64,000 bases of DNA from assembly GCA_963748545.1 (NCBI GenBank), contig CAVVJO010000036.1, positions 186,001 through 250,000 of the forward strand. The letters are read 5' to 3'. Under the pieces are notes generated by a model. That model was given only the letters and a program-made list of their open reading frames with translations, had not been told where the DNA came from and did no database searches. This DNA comes from Roseiarcus sp963748545 (GTDB taxonomy: Bacteria; Pseudomonadota; Alphaproteobacteria; Rhizobiales; Beijerinckiaceae). Shown piece after piece: positions 37,157 through 45,978 of the stretch. The translations under genes were made by a program, and so were the position numbers. The stretch's first letter is position 1; every line of letters begins with the position of its first letter.

Positions 37157-37321
37157 ATGTCCACCTTCAAGACGATATCCGAAAAGCTTTCCGCTTGGCG
37201 CCGTTACCGTGAAGCCGTTCGCGAGCTCAGCCAGCTCAGCGACCGCGAACTCAGCGACATCGGCATCCGCCGCGGCGACATCGAAACGATCGTGCGCCAG
37301 TCCGTCGTGACGACCATCTGA
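37157..37321 (+). CDS. DUF1127 family small basic protein
   Basis: A 54-residue DUF1127 protein: ISEKLSAWRRYREAVRELSQ, then the family core LSDRELSDIGIRRGDIETIV. Arg-rich short proteins of this family take part in RNA turnover, phosphate or carbon starvation and stress responses in alphaproteobacteria (for example CcaF1 and related proteins). ATG 37157 with GGAG nine bases upstream; a longer in-frame reading from 37037 has no family support. A strong terminator follows at 37369. Confidence 0.9.
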   Translation: MSTFKTISEKLSAWRRYREAVRELSQLSDRELSDIGIRRGDIETIVRQSVVTTI

Positions 37322-37368
37322 TCGAAGCGCATCTGTCCGACCGCGGCGCGGATAGCGCAGCGGCTACC

Positions 37369-37400
37369 AAAAGCGGCCCGGTTGGGGCCGCTTTTCTTTT
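37369..37400. terminator. Strong rho-independent terminator, probably bidirectional
   Basis: AAAAGCGGCC and GGCCGCTTTT pair perfectly over ten bases around a seven-base loop, followed by CTTTT on the + strand; the A-run on the other side serves the convergent DUF900 gene ending at 37419. It terminates the DUF1127 transcript and likely both. Confidence 0.9.
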
Positions 37401-37418
37401 CGGCCGGCGCCGTCCTGC

Positions 37419-38774
37419 TCACCGAGCCGCGACGGGACGCGGCGGCGCACATTCCGGACGGTCGGGGACGTCCGAGTCCCCATCCGCGTTCGCCCGCGCG
37501 TTGCAGCGAGACGAGGCGCCGCCGAGTCCGCTGACAGGCGCTGCGATCGTCTCCTTCGCCGAACGGCCGAGCAAGACGGCCTGGTCTTCCAGAGTGTCGC
37601 GGGTGTTCGGGTCGATGAGGGCGACGGGCGCGGAAGCCACCAGCGTCGCCGCCTTCCCGAGTGTGCCGGCCGCGCCTTGCGCGACGGCGCCGATCCGCTC
37701 GCCGAGCGTCACCCGCGCGTCGGTGAGCGTCTGACCCTCGGACAGGCGATGGCCGATCGCGGTCACGACCTCGCTCTGCGCGAACTTTCCGTGGTTGATC
37801 GGGTCATCGGATTTGATCGCGGTGAGGTCGATTACGTTCACCCGCGCTTGCTCGAGGATCGACTTGTACGGCTCGACGTGCGGGTCGATCTCGCCGAGCC
37901 TCGGTTCGTTGCCGGCAATCAGGCTTGATGCGGCCAGCGCCTTGTCGTCGTCCGAAACGAACAAGGTCACGGGCGGCGACTTGTCGGACGCCTCGATCTC
38001 CGCGATCTGACGACGGAACACGTCGAAGTCGATATCGGGCGAAGCGAGCATGATGTCCCGGATCTTCGGCGACATCCCGCCGTTGCGGATCGTCATCTGC
38101 CGCAGCGCCTCGACGGTGACGAAATTGCCCATCGAGTGGGCGAGAATGGAAATCGCGTTGACGTTGGGGTCCTTCGCCATCGCCTGGAGAAGACTCTCGA
38201 GGCCGTCACGCGAATAGGTCGCGCTTTCGCGATCGTAGACGTAGTCGAACAGGCGCCCGCGCGACGGCCAGGTGAAGAGCACCGGCACGACCGGCGCGCC
38301 CGCGTCATGCGCGATCTGGGCGAACTTGTAGACCGCCTCTTCAAAGCGGGTGTTGTAGCCATGCACGAACAACAGGACATGGCGGTCCGAAGGCTTCAGC
38401 CTCTTGAGCCGATCGTCGAAGGCGGCGACCACCTGCTGGAGATCGAGCTCGTCGGCGCGCACCGTGACGAAGTCATGGGCGGGGTCGCCCGGCTGATGCG
38501 ACGGCCATTGGACGTCGCCGATCTTTCTGACCGCGTCGGGCGGGATCGAAACGGCGATGTCGGCGAAAGCGAGCCCCCGGCCGCGCTCGCCGCCGAACAT
38601 GACGCCGGCAGGCTCCGCCACCTCGGCGCGCGTCGTCGCCACCAGCATGTCGACCGTGCTCGCGCCGGGCGGCGCCGGCGCCGAAACCACCACGAGGTTG
38701 CCGGTCGGCCGGCCCGCGCAGCCAACGAGCGCAAACATGAGAACGCCCGCGGCGATGGCGCGGATCAGCTTCAA
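37419..38774 (-). CDS. DUF900 alpha/beta-hydrolase lipoprotein
   Basis: A 451-residue predicted outer- or inner-membrane lipoprotein: signal sequence with lipobox LVGCAG (Cys at residue 19). The hydrolase part shows HVLLFVHGYNTRFEEAVY (oxyanion region) and the nucleophile elbow ILAHSMGNF (AxSxG variant of GxSxG), followed by DIMLASPDIDFDVF with the likely acid and FVSDDDKAL. This is the DUF900 (esterase/lipase-like) family. The C-terminal 100 residues are low-complexity. Natural substrate unknown. It converges on the DUF1127 gene and shares its terminator. Confidence 0.88.
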   Translation of the reverse strand: MKLIRAIAAGVLMFALVGCAGRPTGNLVVVSAPAPPGASTVDMLVATTRAEVAEPAGVMFGGERGRGLAFADIAVSIPPDAVRKIGDVQWPSHQPGDPAHDFVTVRADELDLQQVVAAFDDRLKRLKPSDRHVLLFVHGYNTRFEEAVYKFAQIAHDAGAPVVPVLFTWPSRGRLFDYVYDRESATYSRDGLESLLQAMAKDPNVNAISILAHSMGNFVTVEALRQMTIRNGGMSPKIRDIMLASPDIDFDVFRRQIAEIEASDKSPPVTLFVSDDDKALAASSLIAGNEPRLGEIDPHVEPYKSILEQARVNVIDLTAIKSDDPINHGKFAQSEVVTAIGHRLSEGQTLTDARVTLGERIGAVAQGAAGTLGKAATLVASAPVALIDPNTRDTLEDQAVLLGRSAKETIAAPVSGLGGASSRCNARANADGDSDVPDRPECAPPRPVAAR

Positions 38775-38910
38775 CGATAGCCCCCGAACTTATGGCCCTC
38801 GCGCGTTCGCCCAGTTTCAGGCTTGAACGCTTCGGGCGCCTGCTAATCGTCTTAACCATAGTCTCGCACTGCGGACAATCGGCGATCGCGGCAGGGGGCG
38901 GCTCGCTGCG

Positions 38911-40107
38911 TCATCGGTTGCGCGCGGCAATCGTCTCAAGCACCAGCGTCACGATGGCGCTGAGCGCGAGCGTCGACCCGTAGATCAACGCGGTGGCCAC
39001 GAGCCCGAGATGGGGCGCGGCAAGCCCGGCGGCGATGGCTGGCAGCGCGAAGGCGAGATAGCTCTCGACGAAATAGGCGGAGAGCAAGCCGGCCCGCTCG
39101 TGGCCCGACGCGAGCGGCAGGAGCGCGCTAAGCGTGGCGCCGTATGAGGCGCCAAAGCCGCCGCCCGCCACGATCGTTCCAAACAGCATGCCCGTCGGCG
39201 AGCCGGCGGCGATCGCGAAAAGGGTCAGGACGATCCCGGCTGCGAGCCACGCCGCCGCGGCGCGCACCAGCGTCCGGGCGTCGGAACCGCGCGTCGCATA
39301 GGACGAAATTCCGCCGGCGATCATCAGCGCCGAGACGACGGCGGCGCCGAGGAGAGGCGAGCGAACCCCGGTCGCGGCGACCACGAGCGAAGGCATCAGC
39401 GAGAGGTAGAAGCCGCCGAGCGCCCAGGCCGAAAGGGTCAGCGGGAAAAGCCGGACCATCTCGCCGGTTGCGGCCGCCGGCACGGTGAGCCTGGGCCGGA
39501 TCCCGCTCCAGGCGCCGGCCTTTGGCGACGCCGTCTCGGCGATCCAGGCGAGGACGGCCATCTCGGCGAGCGTCACGCCGAGCAACACCGCGTAGATCAG
39601 CAGGGTCGGCCACGGCGCAAAGGCGACGAGCGCGCCCGAGATCAGCGACCCGAGCGCCAGACCGATGAACGCCGTCACGCTGTTGAGCGTCGCCGCCCAC
39701 TTGGGCGCCGTATCCGCGATGACCGCGCCGAGCGTCGCAAGCGCCACTCCCGTCGCAACCCCCTGAACGGCGCGCGCAAGAACCAGCATCGCCGCGGAAT
39801 CGGCGACCAGAAACAGCCAAAGCGCGATGGCGTTGAGCCCGAGCGCCGTGAGGATCATCGGCTTGCGGCCGACATAATCGGAAAGCCGCGCGATCGTCAG
39901 GAACGCCCCGACCATGGTCAGGCAATAGACGGCGAAGACGATTGTGATCGCGAACGGCGTGAGGCCGAGCGTCTCACGATAGAGCCGATAGATCGGCGTC
40001 GGCGCGGCGGAGACCGCCGAAAAGGTGATCGCGGTCAGCGTCGCATAGACGGCGGCGAGCGACCTTGAACGCGGCGGGGCCGAAAGCGCGGCGGCGGGAC
40101 TCGACAT
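38911..40107 (-). CDS. MFS transporter
   Basis: A 398-residue major facilitator with twelve predicted transmembrane helices. The cytoplasmic loop 2-3 motif A appears as ARLSDYVGRKPMILT; helix 4 has LVLARAVQGVATGVALATLG. The size and pattern fit the drug or sugar efflux branch (DHA1). It is divergent from a TetR regulator with an inverted repeat between them, the classical layout of a regulated efflux pump. Substrate unknown. It ends 136 bp after the DUF900 start, same strand. Confidence 0.9.
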   Translation of the reverse strand: MSSPAAALSAPPRSRSLAAVYATLTAITFSAVSAAPTPIYRLYRETLGLTPFAITIVFAVYCLTMVGAFLTIARLSDYVGRKPMILTALGLNAIALWLFLVADSAAMLVLARAVQGVATGVALATLGAVIADTAPKWAATLNSVTAFIGLALGSLISGALVAFAPWPTLLIYAVLLGVTLAEMAVLAWIAETASPKAGAWSGIRPRLTVPAAATGEMVRLFPLTLSAWALGGFYLSLMPSLVVAATGVRSPLLGAAVVSALMIAGGISSYATRGSDARTLVRAAAAWLAAGIVLTLFAIAAGSPTGMLFGTIVAGGGFGASYGATLSALLPLASGHERAGLLSAYFVESYLAFALPAIAAGLAAPHLGLVATALIYGSTLALSAIVTLVLETIAARNR

Positions 40108-40128
40108 TTCTTTGCCTAAAGCTAAATG

Positions 40129-40170
40129 ATTGCGTTAGGGGAACATAGCGTACTCGGGTCTTAATGCAAT
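40129..40170. promoter_or_regulatory. Candidate TetR operator between MFS and TetR genes
   Basis: ATTGCGTTA (40129-40137) and TAATGCAAT (40162-40170) are inverted with one mismatch, 24 bp apart, in the 105-bp divergent promoter, which is AT-rich compared with the flanks. This fits paired half-sites controlling both genes, though the spacing is long for one TetR dimer; two dimers or chance are alternatives. Confidence 0.4.
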
Positions 40171-40212
40171 ATCTTTGCTTTAAGGTTGCGCGTCTTTTTT
40201 TGAGGAGCGCCC

Positions 40213-40773
40213 ATGGCGCGTGAGATGATCCGGCAGGGTGGGCGAAGCGCCCGCATCCAGGAGGCCGTCCACCGGGCGACGCAGACCCTGCTCAACGACA
40301 TGAGCCGATCCGAAATCACCGTTCCAATGATCGCCGAACGGGCGGGGGTGACCCCGTCGACCGTGTATCGGCGCTGGGGCGACCTGTCCCAACTGCTCGC
40401 CGACGTCGCCGCCGAGCGGTTGCGCCCGGTGTGCGAGCCCGATGACACCGGCTCGCTTGCCGGCGACCTCAGCGCCTTCGTGCAGCAGTATGCGGAGGAA
40501 ATGGCGTCGCCGCTGGGCCGGGCGTTGATTCGGGACGTCCTGGCGGAGACGGGCTCCGACCTCGCAGCCGCGCGCTGTTGCGCTTACACCACCGAGCACC
40601 TGCAAACCCTGTTGCGCCGCGCGCGCGGGCGGGGCGAGGCCGGCTTCTCGATCGAGGACGCCATCGACATCCTGATCGCGCCGATCTGCTACCGCATCCT
40701 GTTCTCGAACGGCGACCCCTCTCCGGACTATGTACGGGGACTCTTGGCGCGTTTCGCGCGTCTCAACGCGTAA
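40213..40773 (+). CDS. TetR-family transcriptional regulator
   Basis: A 186-residue repressor. N-terminal helix-turn-helix: ITVPMIAERAGVTPSTVYRRWGDLSQLLAD, the TetR pattern. The C-terminal ligand domain (LSAFVQQYAEEMASP, IEDAIDILIAPICYRILFSN) resembles TetR_C_11/33 types. GAGGAG precedes the ATG by five to seven bases. It is divergent from the MFS transporter gene, which it probably represses; the inducer is unknown. Confidence 0.92.
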   Translation: MAREMIRQGGRSARIQEAVHRATQTLLNDMSRSEITVPMIAERAGVTPSTVYRRWGDLSQLLADVAAERLRPVCEPDDTGSLAGDLSAFVQQYAEEMASPLGRALIRDVLAETGSDLAAARCCAYTTEHLQTLLRRARGRGEAGFSIEDAIDILIAPICYRILFSNGDPSPDYVRGLLARFARLNA

Positions 40774-40873
40774 GCTCGCCGGCCCGGCGTCTCCTTCCGG
40801 TCGAGGAACCATCGCGCGCTTTCGCAATTAAGAGCCGAAGAGAAAGAGCCATTTGAATGCGAGCGTGTTGACG

Positions 40874-41305
40874 ATGGTCAATGGAGCGAACGAACAGCAC
40901 CCGAAGTTACAAATATTGGTGGTTGAAGACGACCTGCTGATCGCTATGGATCTCGAGGAGATTCTGAACGGTCTCGGCTGCGACGTGATTGGGCCGTTCG
41001 GCCGGCTGAGCGACGCCATGTCGGCGGCCGAAACGAATCTGGACGGCGCGGTCGTCGACCTCAATCTGCGGAATGACTACACGTTCCCCCTGATCGAGAG
41101 GCTGCACGAGCGGTCGGTCCCGGTGATCGTCTGCAGCGGTTACGCGGACATCCCGAATCTCAGGCGGAGATTGCAGAACGTGCCGACGCTGGCGAAGCCC
41201 TGCAGCCCCTCCATCTTGGCCGCCCTGATGCACAAGCATTTTGGCTGGCGCGGCGCCGAGGCTAGCCGCCCGTCGCAAACTCGATCCGGCACACCACGCC
41301 CGTAG
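40874..41305 (+). CDS. Single-domain response regulator
   Basis: A receiver of about 143 residues: acidic pair in ILVVEDDLLIAMDLEE, acceptor Asp in GAVVDLNLRNDYTFP, Ser in VIVCSGYADIP and Lys in TLAKPCSP. This shape (VVDLNL..G, CSGY) is typical of stand-alone receivers paired with HWE/HisKA_2 kinases in alphaproteobacteria. Its 3' end overlaps the convergent HWE kinase gene by 44 bp, which makes that kinase its plausible partner and antisense interference possible. ATG 40874 was chosen; an in-frame TTG at 40853 is an alternative. Confidence 0.88.
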   Translation: MVNGANEQHPKLQILVVEDDLLIAMDLEEILNGLGCDVIGPFGRLSDAMSAAETNLDGAVVDLNLRNDYTFPLIERLHERSVPVIVCSGYADIPNLRRRLQNVPTLAKPCSPSILAALMHKHFGWRGAEASRPSQTRSGTPRP

Positions 41306-42275
41306 GCTGGTAATCGATCTCGGCCTTGCCGTCCAACTCGTAGCGGGCGCTGCGGTCGACCAGCGTGCTGCCGAAGCCCACATGCTTGGGCGGCTCCACG
41401 GCCGGGCCGCCGCTTTCGCGCCACAAGAAATGCACTCTCGACTGGCCGGCGCGCGCCGTCATTGTCCAACTCGCTTCCACGCGCCCGCTTTCGCTGGACA
41501 GCGAGCCATATTTGGAGGCGTTCGTGACCAGCTCGTGAAAGATCAGACTCAGCGCCAGCGCCGCCTTCGGCTCCAGAATCACTTTGGGCCCGGAAAGGCT
41601 GATGCTGCGATCGCCGTCGCGTCGAAACGCCTTCAGGGTCCGCTCCAGGACCTGACGCAGGCCGGTTTCGCCCCAGTTGGCCTCGAAAACCAGGGCGTGC
41701 GCCTCCGCGAGCGCTCTCAGCCGGCCGGTCAGCGCCTCCTGATACTGCTCGACCGTCCGGCTGCTCTTGGCGGTGCGGTGGGCGATCGAAACGACGGTCG
41801 CGAGCGTGTTCTTCACCCGGTGGCTGAGTTCTGCGACCAGAAGCTGCAACTGCTGCTCCGCGCGACGGCGTTCCGATCGCTCCCGCGCCTCGGAGATCGC
41901 GCGCTCGATCGCCGTCGGCAAACGGATCAGGCGCTGCTTCAGGACGTAGTCGGTCGCGCCCTTCTTGAACGAGTTGATCGCGATTTCCTCGCCGAGCACG
42001 CCCGAGACGAAGATGAACGGCGTGTCCGGGGCTTTCTCGACAGCGGCGGCGAGCGCCGCCATTCCGTCGAAGTCCGGCAGGGAAAAATCCGAGAGGATGA
42101 GGTCGTACTGCTCGTTCTCCAGCGCGCTCATATACCCCGCGCGCCCGGTCACGCGAACGATCGCCGGCTCCGGGCGAACCCGGACGACCTGATCCTGGAT
42201 CAGTTCGGCGTCGAAGTCGCTGTCTTCGAGCATCAGGATGCGAGAGGGGCCGTCAGAGGCCTCGGATCGGCTCAT
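41262..42275 (-). CDS. Receiver-HWE-type histidine kinase
   Basis: A 337-residue cytosolic protein with an N-terminal receiver (about residues 12-130: ILMLEDSDFDAELI, LILSDFSLPDFDG, TDYVLKQ) joined to a kinase. The phospho-His box is LLVAELSHRVKNTLATV, the N-box HELVTNASKYGSLS, and the G1 region has LWRESGGPAV, the WxExGGP hallmark of HWE kinases. No sensor of its own, so input should come via phosphorylation of the receiver, plausibly from the bacteriophytochrome upstream in the same operon. ATG overlaps the previous stop by 4 bp. Confidence 0.92.
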   Translation of the reverse strand: MSRSEASDGPSRILMLEDSDFDAELIQDQVVRVRPEPAIVRVTGRAGYMSALENEQYDLILSDFSLPDFDGMAALAAAVEKAPDTPFIFVSGVLGEEIAINSFKKGATDYVLKQRLIRLPTAIERAISEARERSERRRAEQQLQLLVAELSHRVKNTLATVVSIAHRTAKSSRTVEQYQEALTGRLRALAEAHALVFEANWGETGLRQVLERTLKAFRRDGDRSISLSGPKVILEPKAALALSLIFHELVTNASKYGSLSSESGRVEASWTMTARAGQSRVHFLWRESGGPAVEPPKHVGFGSTLVDRSARYELDGKAEIDYQPTGVVCRIEFATGG

Positions 42276-42715
42276 TTGGATCTCGGAGACGGCTCGTTCA
42301 AAATCGCCCAGAAGATCCCGAGATCCTGGATCGCCTTGAAGAACTCGGTGAACTCCACCGGCTTCACCACGAAGGCGTTGACGCCGAGCTCGTAGCTCTT
42401 CACGAGGTCCTGCTCTTCTCGCGACGAGGTCAGCATGACGATCGGAGTATGGCGAAGGTCCGGATCGCTTTTCACCTTCTGCAGCACCTCGAGCCCATCG
42501 ATCTTCGGCAGCTTGAGGTCGAGCAGGACGACCGTCGGGTCGCGATTCGATCGGCCCTCATAGGGGCCTTTGCCGTAAAGGTAGTTCAGCGCCTCCTCGC
42601 CGTCGCGAGCGACCACGAGGGGATTGGCGAGCTGGCACTTCTCCAGGGCCGCCAGAGTGAGTTCGAGATCTTTCGGGCTGTCCTCCACCAGAAGGATCGG
42701 TCGTAGTTCAGGCAC
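42272..42715 (-). CDS. Response regulator, Rcp1-like
   Basis: A 147-residue single receiver of the type that partners with phytochromes (Rcp1-like): PILLVEDSPKDLELTL, VVLLDLKLPKIDGLEVLQ with acceptor Asp, IVMLTSSREEQDL and Lys in AFVVKPVEF, with a typical C-terminal FWAILNEPS. The start is GTG 42713-42715, giving 8 bp overlap with the phytochrome gene, and the stop overlaps the kinase start by 4 bp. It probably takes phosphate from the phytochrome kinase. Confidence 0.92.
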   Translation of the reverse strand: MPELRPILLVEDSPKDLELTLAALEKCQLANPLVVARDGEEALNYLYGKGPYEGRSNRDPTVVLLDLKLPKIDGLEVLQKVKSDPDLRHTPIVMLTSSREEQDLVKSYELGVNAFVVKPVEFTEFFKAIQDLGIFWAILNEPSPRSK

Positions 42716-44921
42716 GCTCGGTCGTCTCCTTTTGTTTCGGCAGCGCGAACATGAACGTCGCGCCCTTGTCCACTGCCCCCTCGGCCCAGATCCTGCCGCC
42801 GTGCCTTTCCACGGCGCGACGCGCGAGCGCGAGCCCGATGCCCGTCCCTTCAAAATCCTCTACGCGCTGCAGACGTTGGAAAACGCCGAAGAGCTTCTCG
42901 ACATAGGCCATGTCGAAGCCCACTCCGTTGTCGCGCACCATATACAAAGCGCCGCCGGTCTCCTCAACCGATCCTCGAATTTCGATGATCGCCGGCGTCT
43001 TGGGACGCGTGTATTTCACGGCGTTGTCGATGAGATTCGTCCAGACCTGTCGCATGAGCTGGGGATCTCCGCGCGCGGGGGGCAGGTCGCCGACCCGCCA
43101 GGAGATGTCCCGGCCCGCCACGGTCAGCTCCAGCGAACGCCTGACCTCCTGCACCAGCTTGTTCATGTCGACCGTCTTGACCGCCAATTGCATTCGCCCG
43201 AGATGGGCGAGATTCAGGAGATCGTCGACCAGCTTGCCGGCGGTCAGCGCCGACTCCGAAATGCTGTCGAGGTAGTGGCGCGACTTCGGATCGAGATCCT
43301 TTTCGCGCTCCCGGAGCAGTTGCGAAAAGCCGACGATATGCCTGAACGGCGCGCGCAGATCATGCGAGATGGAATAGCTGAAGGCCTCGAGCTCCTTGTT
43401 CGAGCGTTGGAGTTCCTGGGTCAGTTGCGCCAGCTCTTCCGCTTTGCGCAGCACGATGCCGATGATCGCCGTGCGCAGATCGCGGGCTGCGACGATCTCC
43501 GCGCTGCGCCATGGCGCAGCGGCGAGCCGCACCTCGTCCTTCCAGGCTTCAAACGAGCGTCTCGGATGAATCCGCCCCTGCTCCTTCACGACTTTGTGCG
43601 GATCGCCCCCCCAGGTCACCGTCTCAACGACTTCCGGCCGAAACCAAAGCAGCCAGCTCGGATGCAACTCGGAAATGCGAATGGCGAGCACCCCGCTGCC
43701 GACATCAGCGAACGCTTCCGCCTCGGACCAGGACGCAGCCAGGCTGTCCGAGTGGAACAGCTCGGTCTCGCCGCGGCGCTCCAACCAGTTGACCAGCCTC
43801 CGGGTGTCGCCTTCACTCGGACACCGGCCAACCGAGCGATGCTCGTTGGCGAACAGGATCGCTGCGCCCGAAGCGTTGACCTGCGCCAACAGGTCGGTCT
43901 CCGCCCTGAGGAGCCCCTGCCGCCAATCGCTCGCCGCGGCGACCTGGGCGAGCAGACGATTCAGCACCTCGCCGAGCCGGACGCGCGTCGCCGCCTCCGC
44001 GGACCGTTCCCGCGCCTCGATCCACCCGGCCGCCGACTGAACGACGAAATCGCAGGCGTTGCGAATGTTTAGGGACACTGCGTGGGGGTCCCGGCAGTGG
44101 CAGGCGACCAACCCCCAGAGCCGGTTGTCGACCAGGATGGAGACGGACATCGACGCCGCTGTGCCCATATTCCGCATGTATTCGAGATGCAGCGGCGATA
44201 CGCTGCGAAGCCCAGCCAGGCTCAGATCGACGGACGCGGCGGCGCCCGCGCCTTCGGCCGCTACAATGGGAACGGGCGTGTAGCCGACGTCGGGAATGAT
44301 CCGAACGCGGTTTTGCTGGTAGAGTTGGCGCGCCTGGGCGGGAATGTCGTCGGCTGGAAATCTCAGGTCCAGATAGGATGGCAGAACGCCGTTTCCGACC
44401 TCGCCGATCACATGGCCATTCCAGTTGCGGTCGAACTGATAGACCAGAACCCGGTCGAAATCGGTCAACTCCCGAATGGAGCGCGCCAGGCGCGCCGCCA
44501 GCACACGAACGTCGCGCGCGCCGGGAAAATTCTCCGTAAATTGCCGGAGCCGCGGGAACACGCGGTCCATCGTGTGCTCTTCCGCGTCCGACAGCCGTTC
44601 GAACTCGAGAAGGAGGCCGCCGTCGGTCCGGTGGGCGACGACATGATGCGGCGCCTCATGGATGCGAGTTGTGTTCTCGTAGCTGCGCTCGGACTCCGGC
44701 CACGCCTTCAGCTCCGCGGCCACCGCGGGGAGGATCTGAGACAGCGGCAGTCCGGGCTTCGCCTGCACGCCGAGCTCGGTCGGGGCGTTCAGGCTCATAT
44801 GAAGAATGGTCAGATCGTCCGGATCGAGCACAAGCAGCGAGCCATGCGGTTGGATGGCGCCGGGGCTATGGATCGGCTCGCGGGCGCAAGCCGCGAGGTC
44901 GGCGTCGCTTGTCAGGCTCAC
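42708..44921 (-). CDS. bphP: Bacteriophytochrome histidine kinase
   Basis: A 737-residue red/far-red light sensor. Domains: PAS with biliverdin-binding Cys12 in AACAREPIHSPGAIQPHG; GAF with the PADDIP motif (189-194, Asp192) and chromophore-contact His245 in SPLHLEYMRNMG; PHY with the tongue motif PRRSF (453-457); HisKA with His520 in SYSISHDLRAPF; HATPase with NLIDNAVKYT and RDNGVGFDM, GTGIGLALARR. All residues needed for photoconversion and kinase activity are visible. GTG 44919-44921 with GAGGG upstream places Cys12 correctly. First gene of a three-gene operon with overlapping ends. No heme oxygenase (biliverdin source) is in the window. Confidence 0.96.
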   Translation of the reverse strand: MSLTSDADLAACAREPIHSPGAIQPHGSLLVLDPDDLTILHMSLNAPTELGVQAKPGLPLSQILPAVAAELKAWPESERSYENTTRIHEAPHHVVAHRTDGGLLLEFERLSDAEEHTMDRVFPRLRQFTENFPGARDVRVLAARLARSIRELTDFDRVLVYQFDRNWNGHVIGEVGNGVLPSYLDLRFPADDIPAQARQLYQQNRVRIIPDVGYTPVPIVAAEGAGAAASVDLSLAGLRSVSPLHLEYMRNMGTAASMSVSILVDNRLWGLVACHCRDPHAVSLNIRNACDFVVQSAAGWIEARERSAEAATRVRLGEVLNRLLAQVAAASDWRQGLLRAETDLLAQVNASGAAILFANEHRSVGRCPSEGDTRRLVNWLERRGETELFHSDSLAASWSEAEAFADVGSGVLAIRISELHPSWLLWFRPEVVETVTWGGDPHKVVKEQGRIHPRRSFEAWKDEVRLAAAPWRSAEIVAARDLRTAIIGIVLRKAEELAQLTQELQRSNKELEAFSYSISHDLRAPFRHIVGFSQLLREREKDLDPKSRHYLDSISESALTAGKLVDDLLNLAHLGRMQLAVKTVDMNKLVQEVRRSLELTVAGRDISWRVGDLPPARGDPQLMRQVWTNLIDNAVKYTRPKTPAIIEIRGSVEETGGALYMVRDNGVGFDMAYVEKLFGVFQRLQRVEDFEGTGIGLALARRAVERHGGRIWAEGAVDKGATFMFALPKQKETTERA

Positions 44922-45149
44922 CCCGTGTCCCTCTCGTCGCAGAGCCAATTGCCCCAGAGCCAAGCGTCGAGCGGCCCGTGGCGCCCGGCTGAACAGGGAT
45001 AATGTCTTCGTAGGGCGACGGTTCCCGGATCCGCGATTCGACAACGAGCGGAGGACTTCTTTGGCTTGCAGGAAGGGGGGCCGCCGATCTCCAGCCGCGC
45101 CTCGCGCCGATCCTCGCCACCTTATCCGGTCATTCGCGCTTAGATTTCC

Positions 45150-45350
45150 TCAAACACGCTGTAAATTGTCTATCTTCGCCTGCTCCACAATATAATCGAG
45201 GACAGCGCGGCGTCGCTCGGGGTTTCTAATGCTCACGAAGGCGCGTACGAGAACCGCTCCGTCTTCCGGGCTAGGCCTGACATATTGAACATTTAGCGGC
45301 TCTGTCGCCGCTAACTCGCCGTCGGACGTGCACTCAGTCGAAACGCTCAT
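45150..45350 (-). CDS. Small hypothetical protein, regulator-tail-like
   Basis: A 66-residue protein: ATG 45348-45350 preceded by GAGGA at five bases. The C-terminal half, LVRAFVSIRNPERRRAVLDY, resembles the C-terminal tail of alphaproteobacterial XRE regulators (FxRAFxxIRDPxxR), but no HTH is present. It may be a stand-alone version or a truncated regulator. Region is lower in GC than the neighbours. Lies 228 bp upstream of bphP on the same strand. Function unknown. Confidence 0.6.
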   Translation of the reverse strand: MSVSTECTSDGELAATEPLNVQYVRPSPEDGAVLVRAFVSIRNPERRRAVLDYIVEQAKIDNLQRV

Positions 45351-45610
45351 TCGCGTCCTCCGCTCCCAAAAAACTGCGGTATCTCTCGTAATGTAATCGT
45401 TGTGCACCAAATTCCAAAAATGGATGGACCCATATTAGCCTGAGAATTACAGCGTTCAAGCAAAAGGGGGGCTATTACGCAGCGAAAAAGTTCACGCTGT
45501 TATAGCGTCTTGCCCCTGATCACATTCATAACATTCTGTCGTATCCTCTATGGCCATTTTTTGACGCTGCGGCGCCGCAGCCGTTCGCGGCCAGAAGGAA
45601 ACTGGATCAG

Positions 45611-45847
45611 ATGATCCCTCCACCAAACGAAGAGGCGCTTGAAGTCGCCCGCTATGTAACCGGCATGGCGGCTCAGCTGCAGAGAATGGCGATCAAGGCC
45701 CGCTTGGAAAACCTGGCCTATTTTCTCGGGATGGTGAAGGCCGAGGGCGGCCTCCTCGTCAGCGGCGTCTCCCAACCGCAAAGCCAAGGGGATTCCGAGG
45801 AAGCTGCGCAGAGTGGCCCTGAAACTCCAGACGGCAATTCCTTTTGA
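45611..45847 (+). CDS. Small hypothetical protein
   Basis: A 78-residue protein with a predicted helix pair EALEVARYVTGMAAQLQRMA and RLENLAYFLGMVKAEGG, then a Gln/Ser-rich tail. Similar short proteins with a YFLGMAKAE-like core occur in Rhizobiales; function unknown. The 260 bp upstream (45351-45610) are AT-rich and probably promoter DNA. The tail may be disordered. It is convergent with the DoxX gene (131 bp apart). Confidence 0.55.
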   Translation: MIPPPNEEALEVARYVTGMAAQLQRMAIKARLENLAYFLGMVKAEGGLLVSGVSQPQSQGDSEEAAQSGPETPDGNSF

Positions 45848-45978
45848 GGGGAAACGCAACGGATTTCGCTTTGTCGCAGGCCGGGGCTGGCGACAAAGCG
45901 TCTGAGCGGCCCCTCTTTTATCGATCGAGCGCCTGACGGAGTTGATGTTCGCCGCTCTCTCTCTTCCATCCGGCGGAT

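Noticed and set aside
41241..42395. 384-residue open frame opposite the HWE kinase
   Set aside because: Antisense shadow; all kinase motifs are on the other strand.
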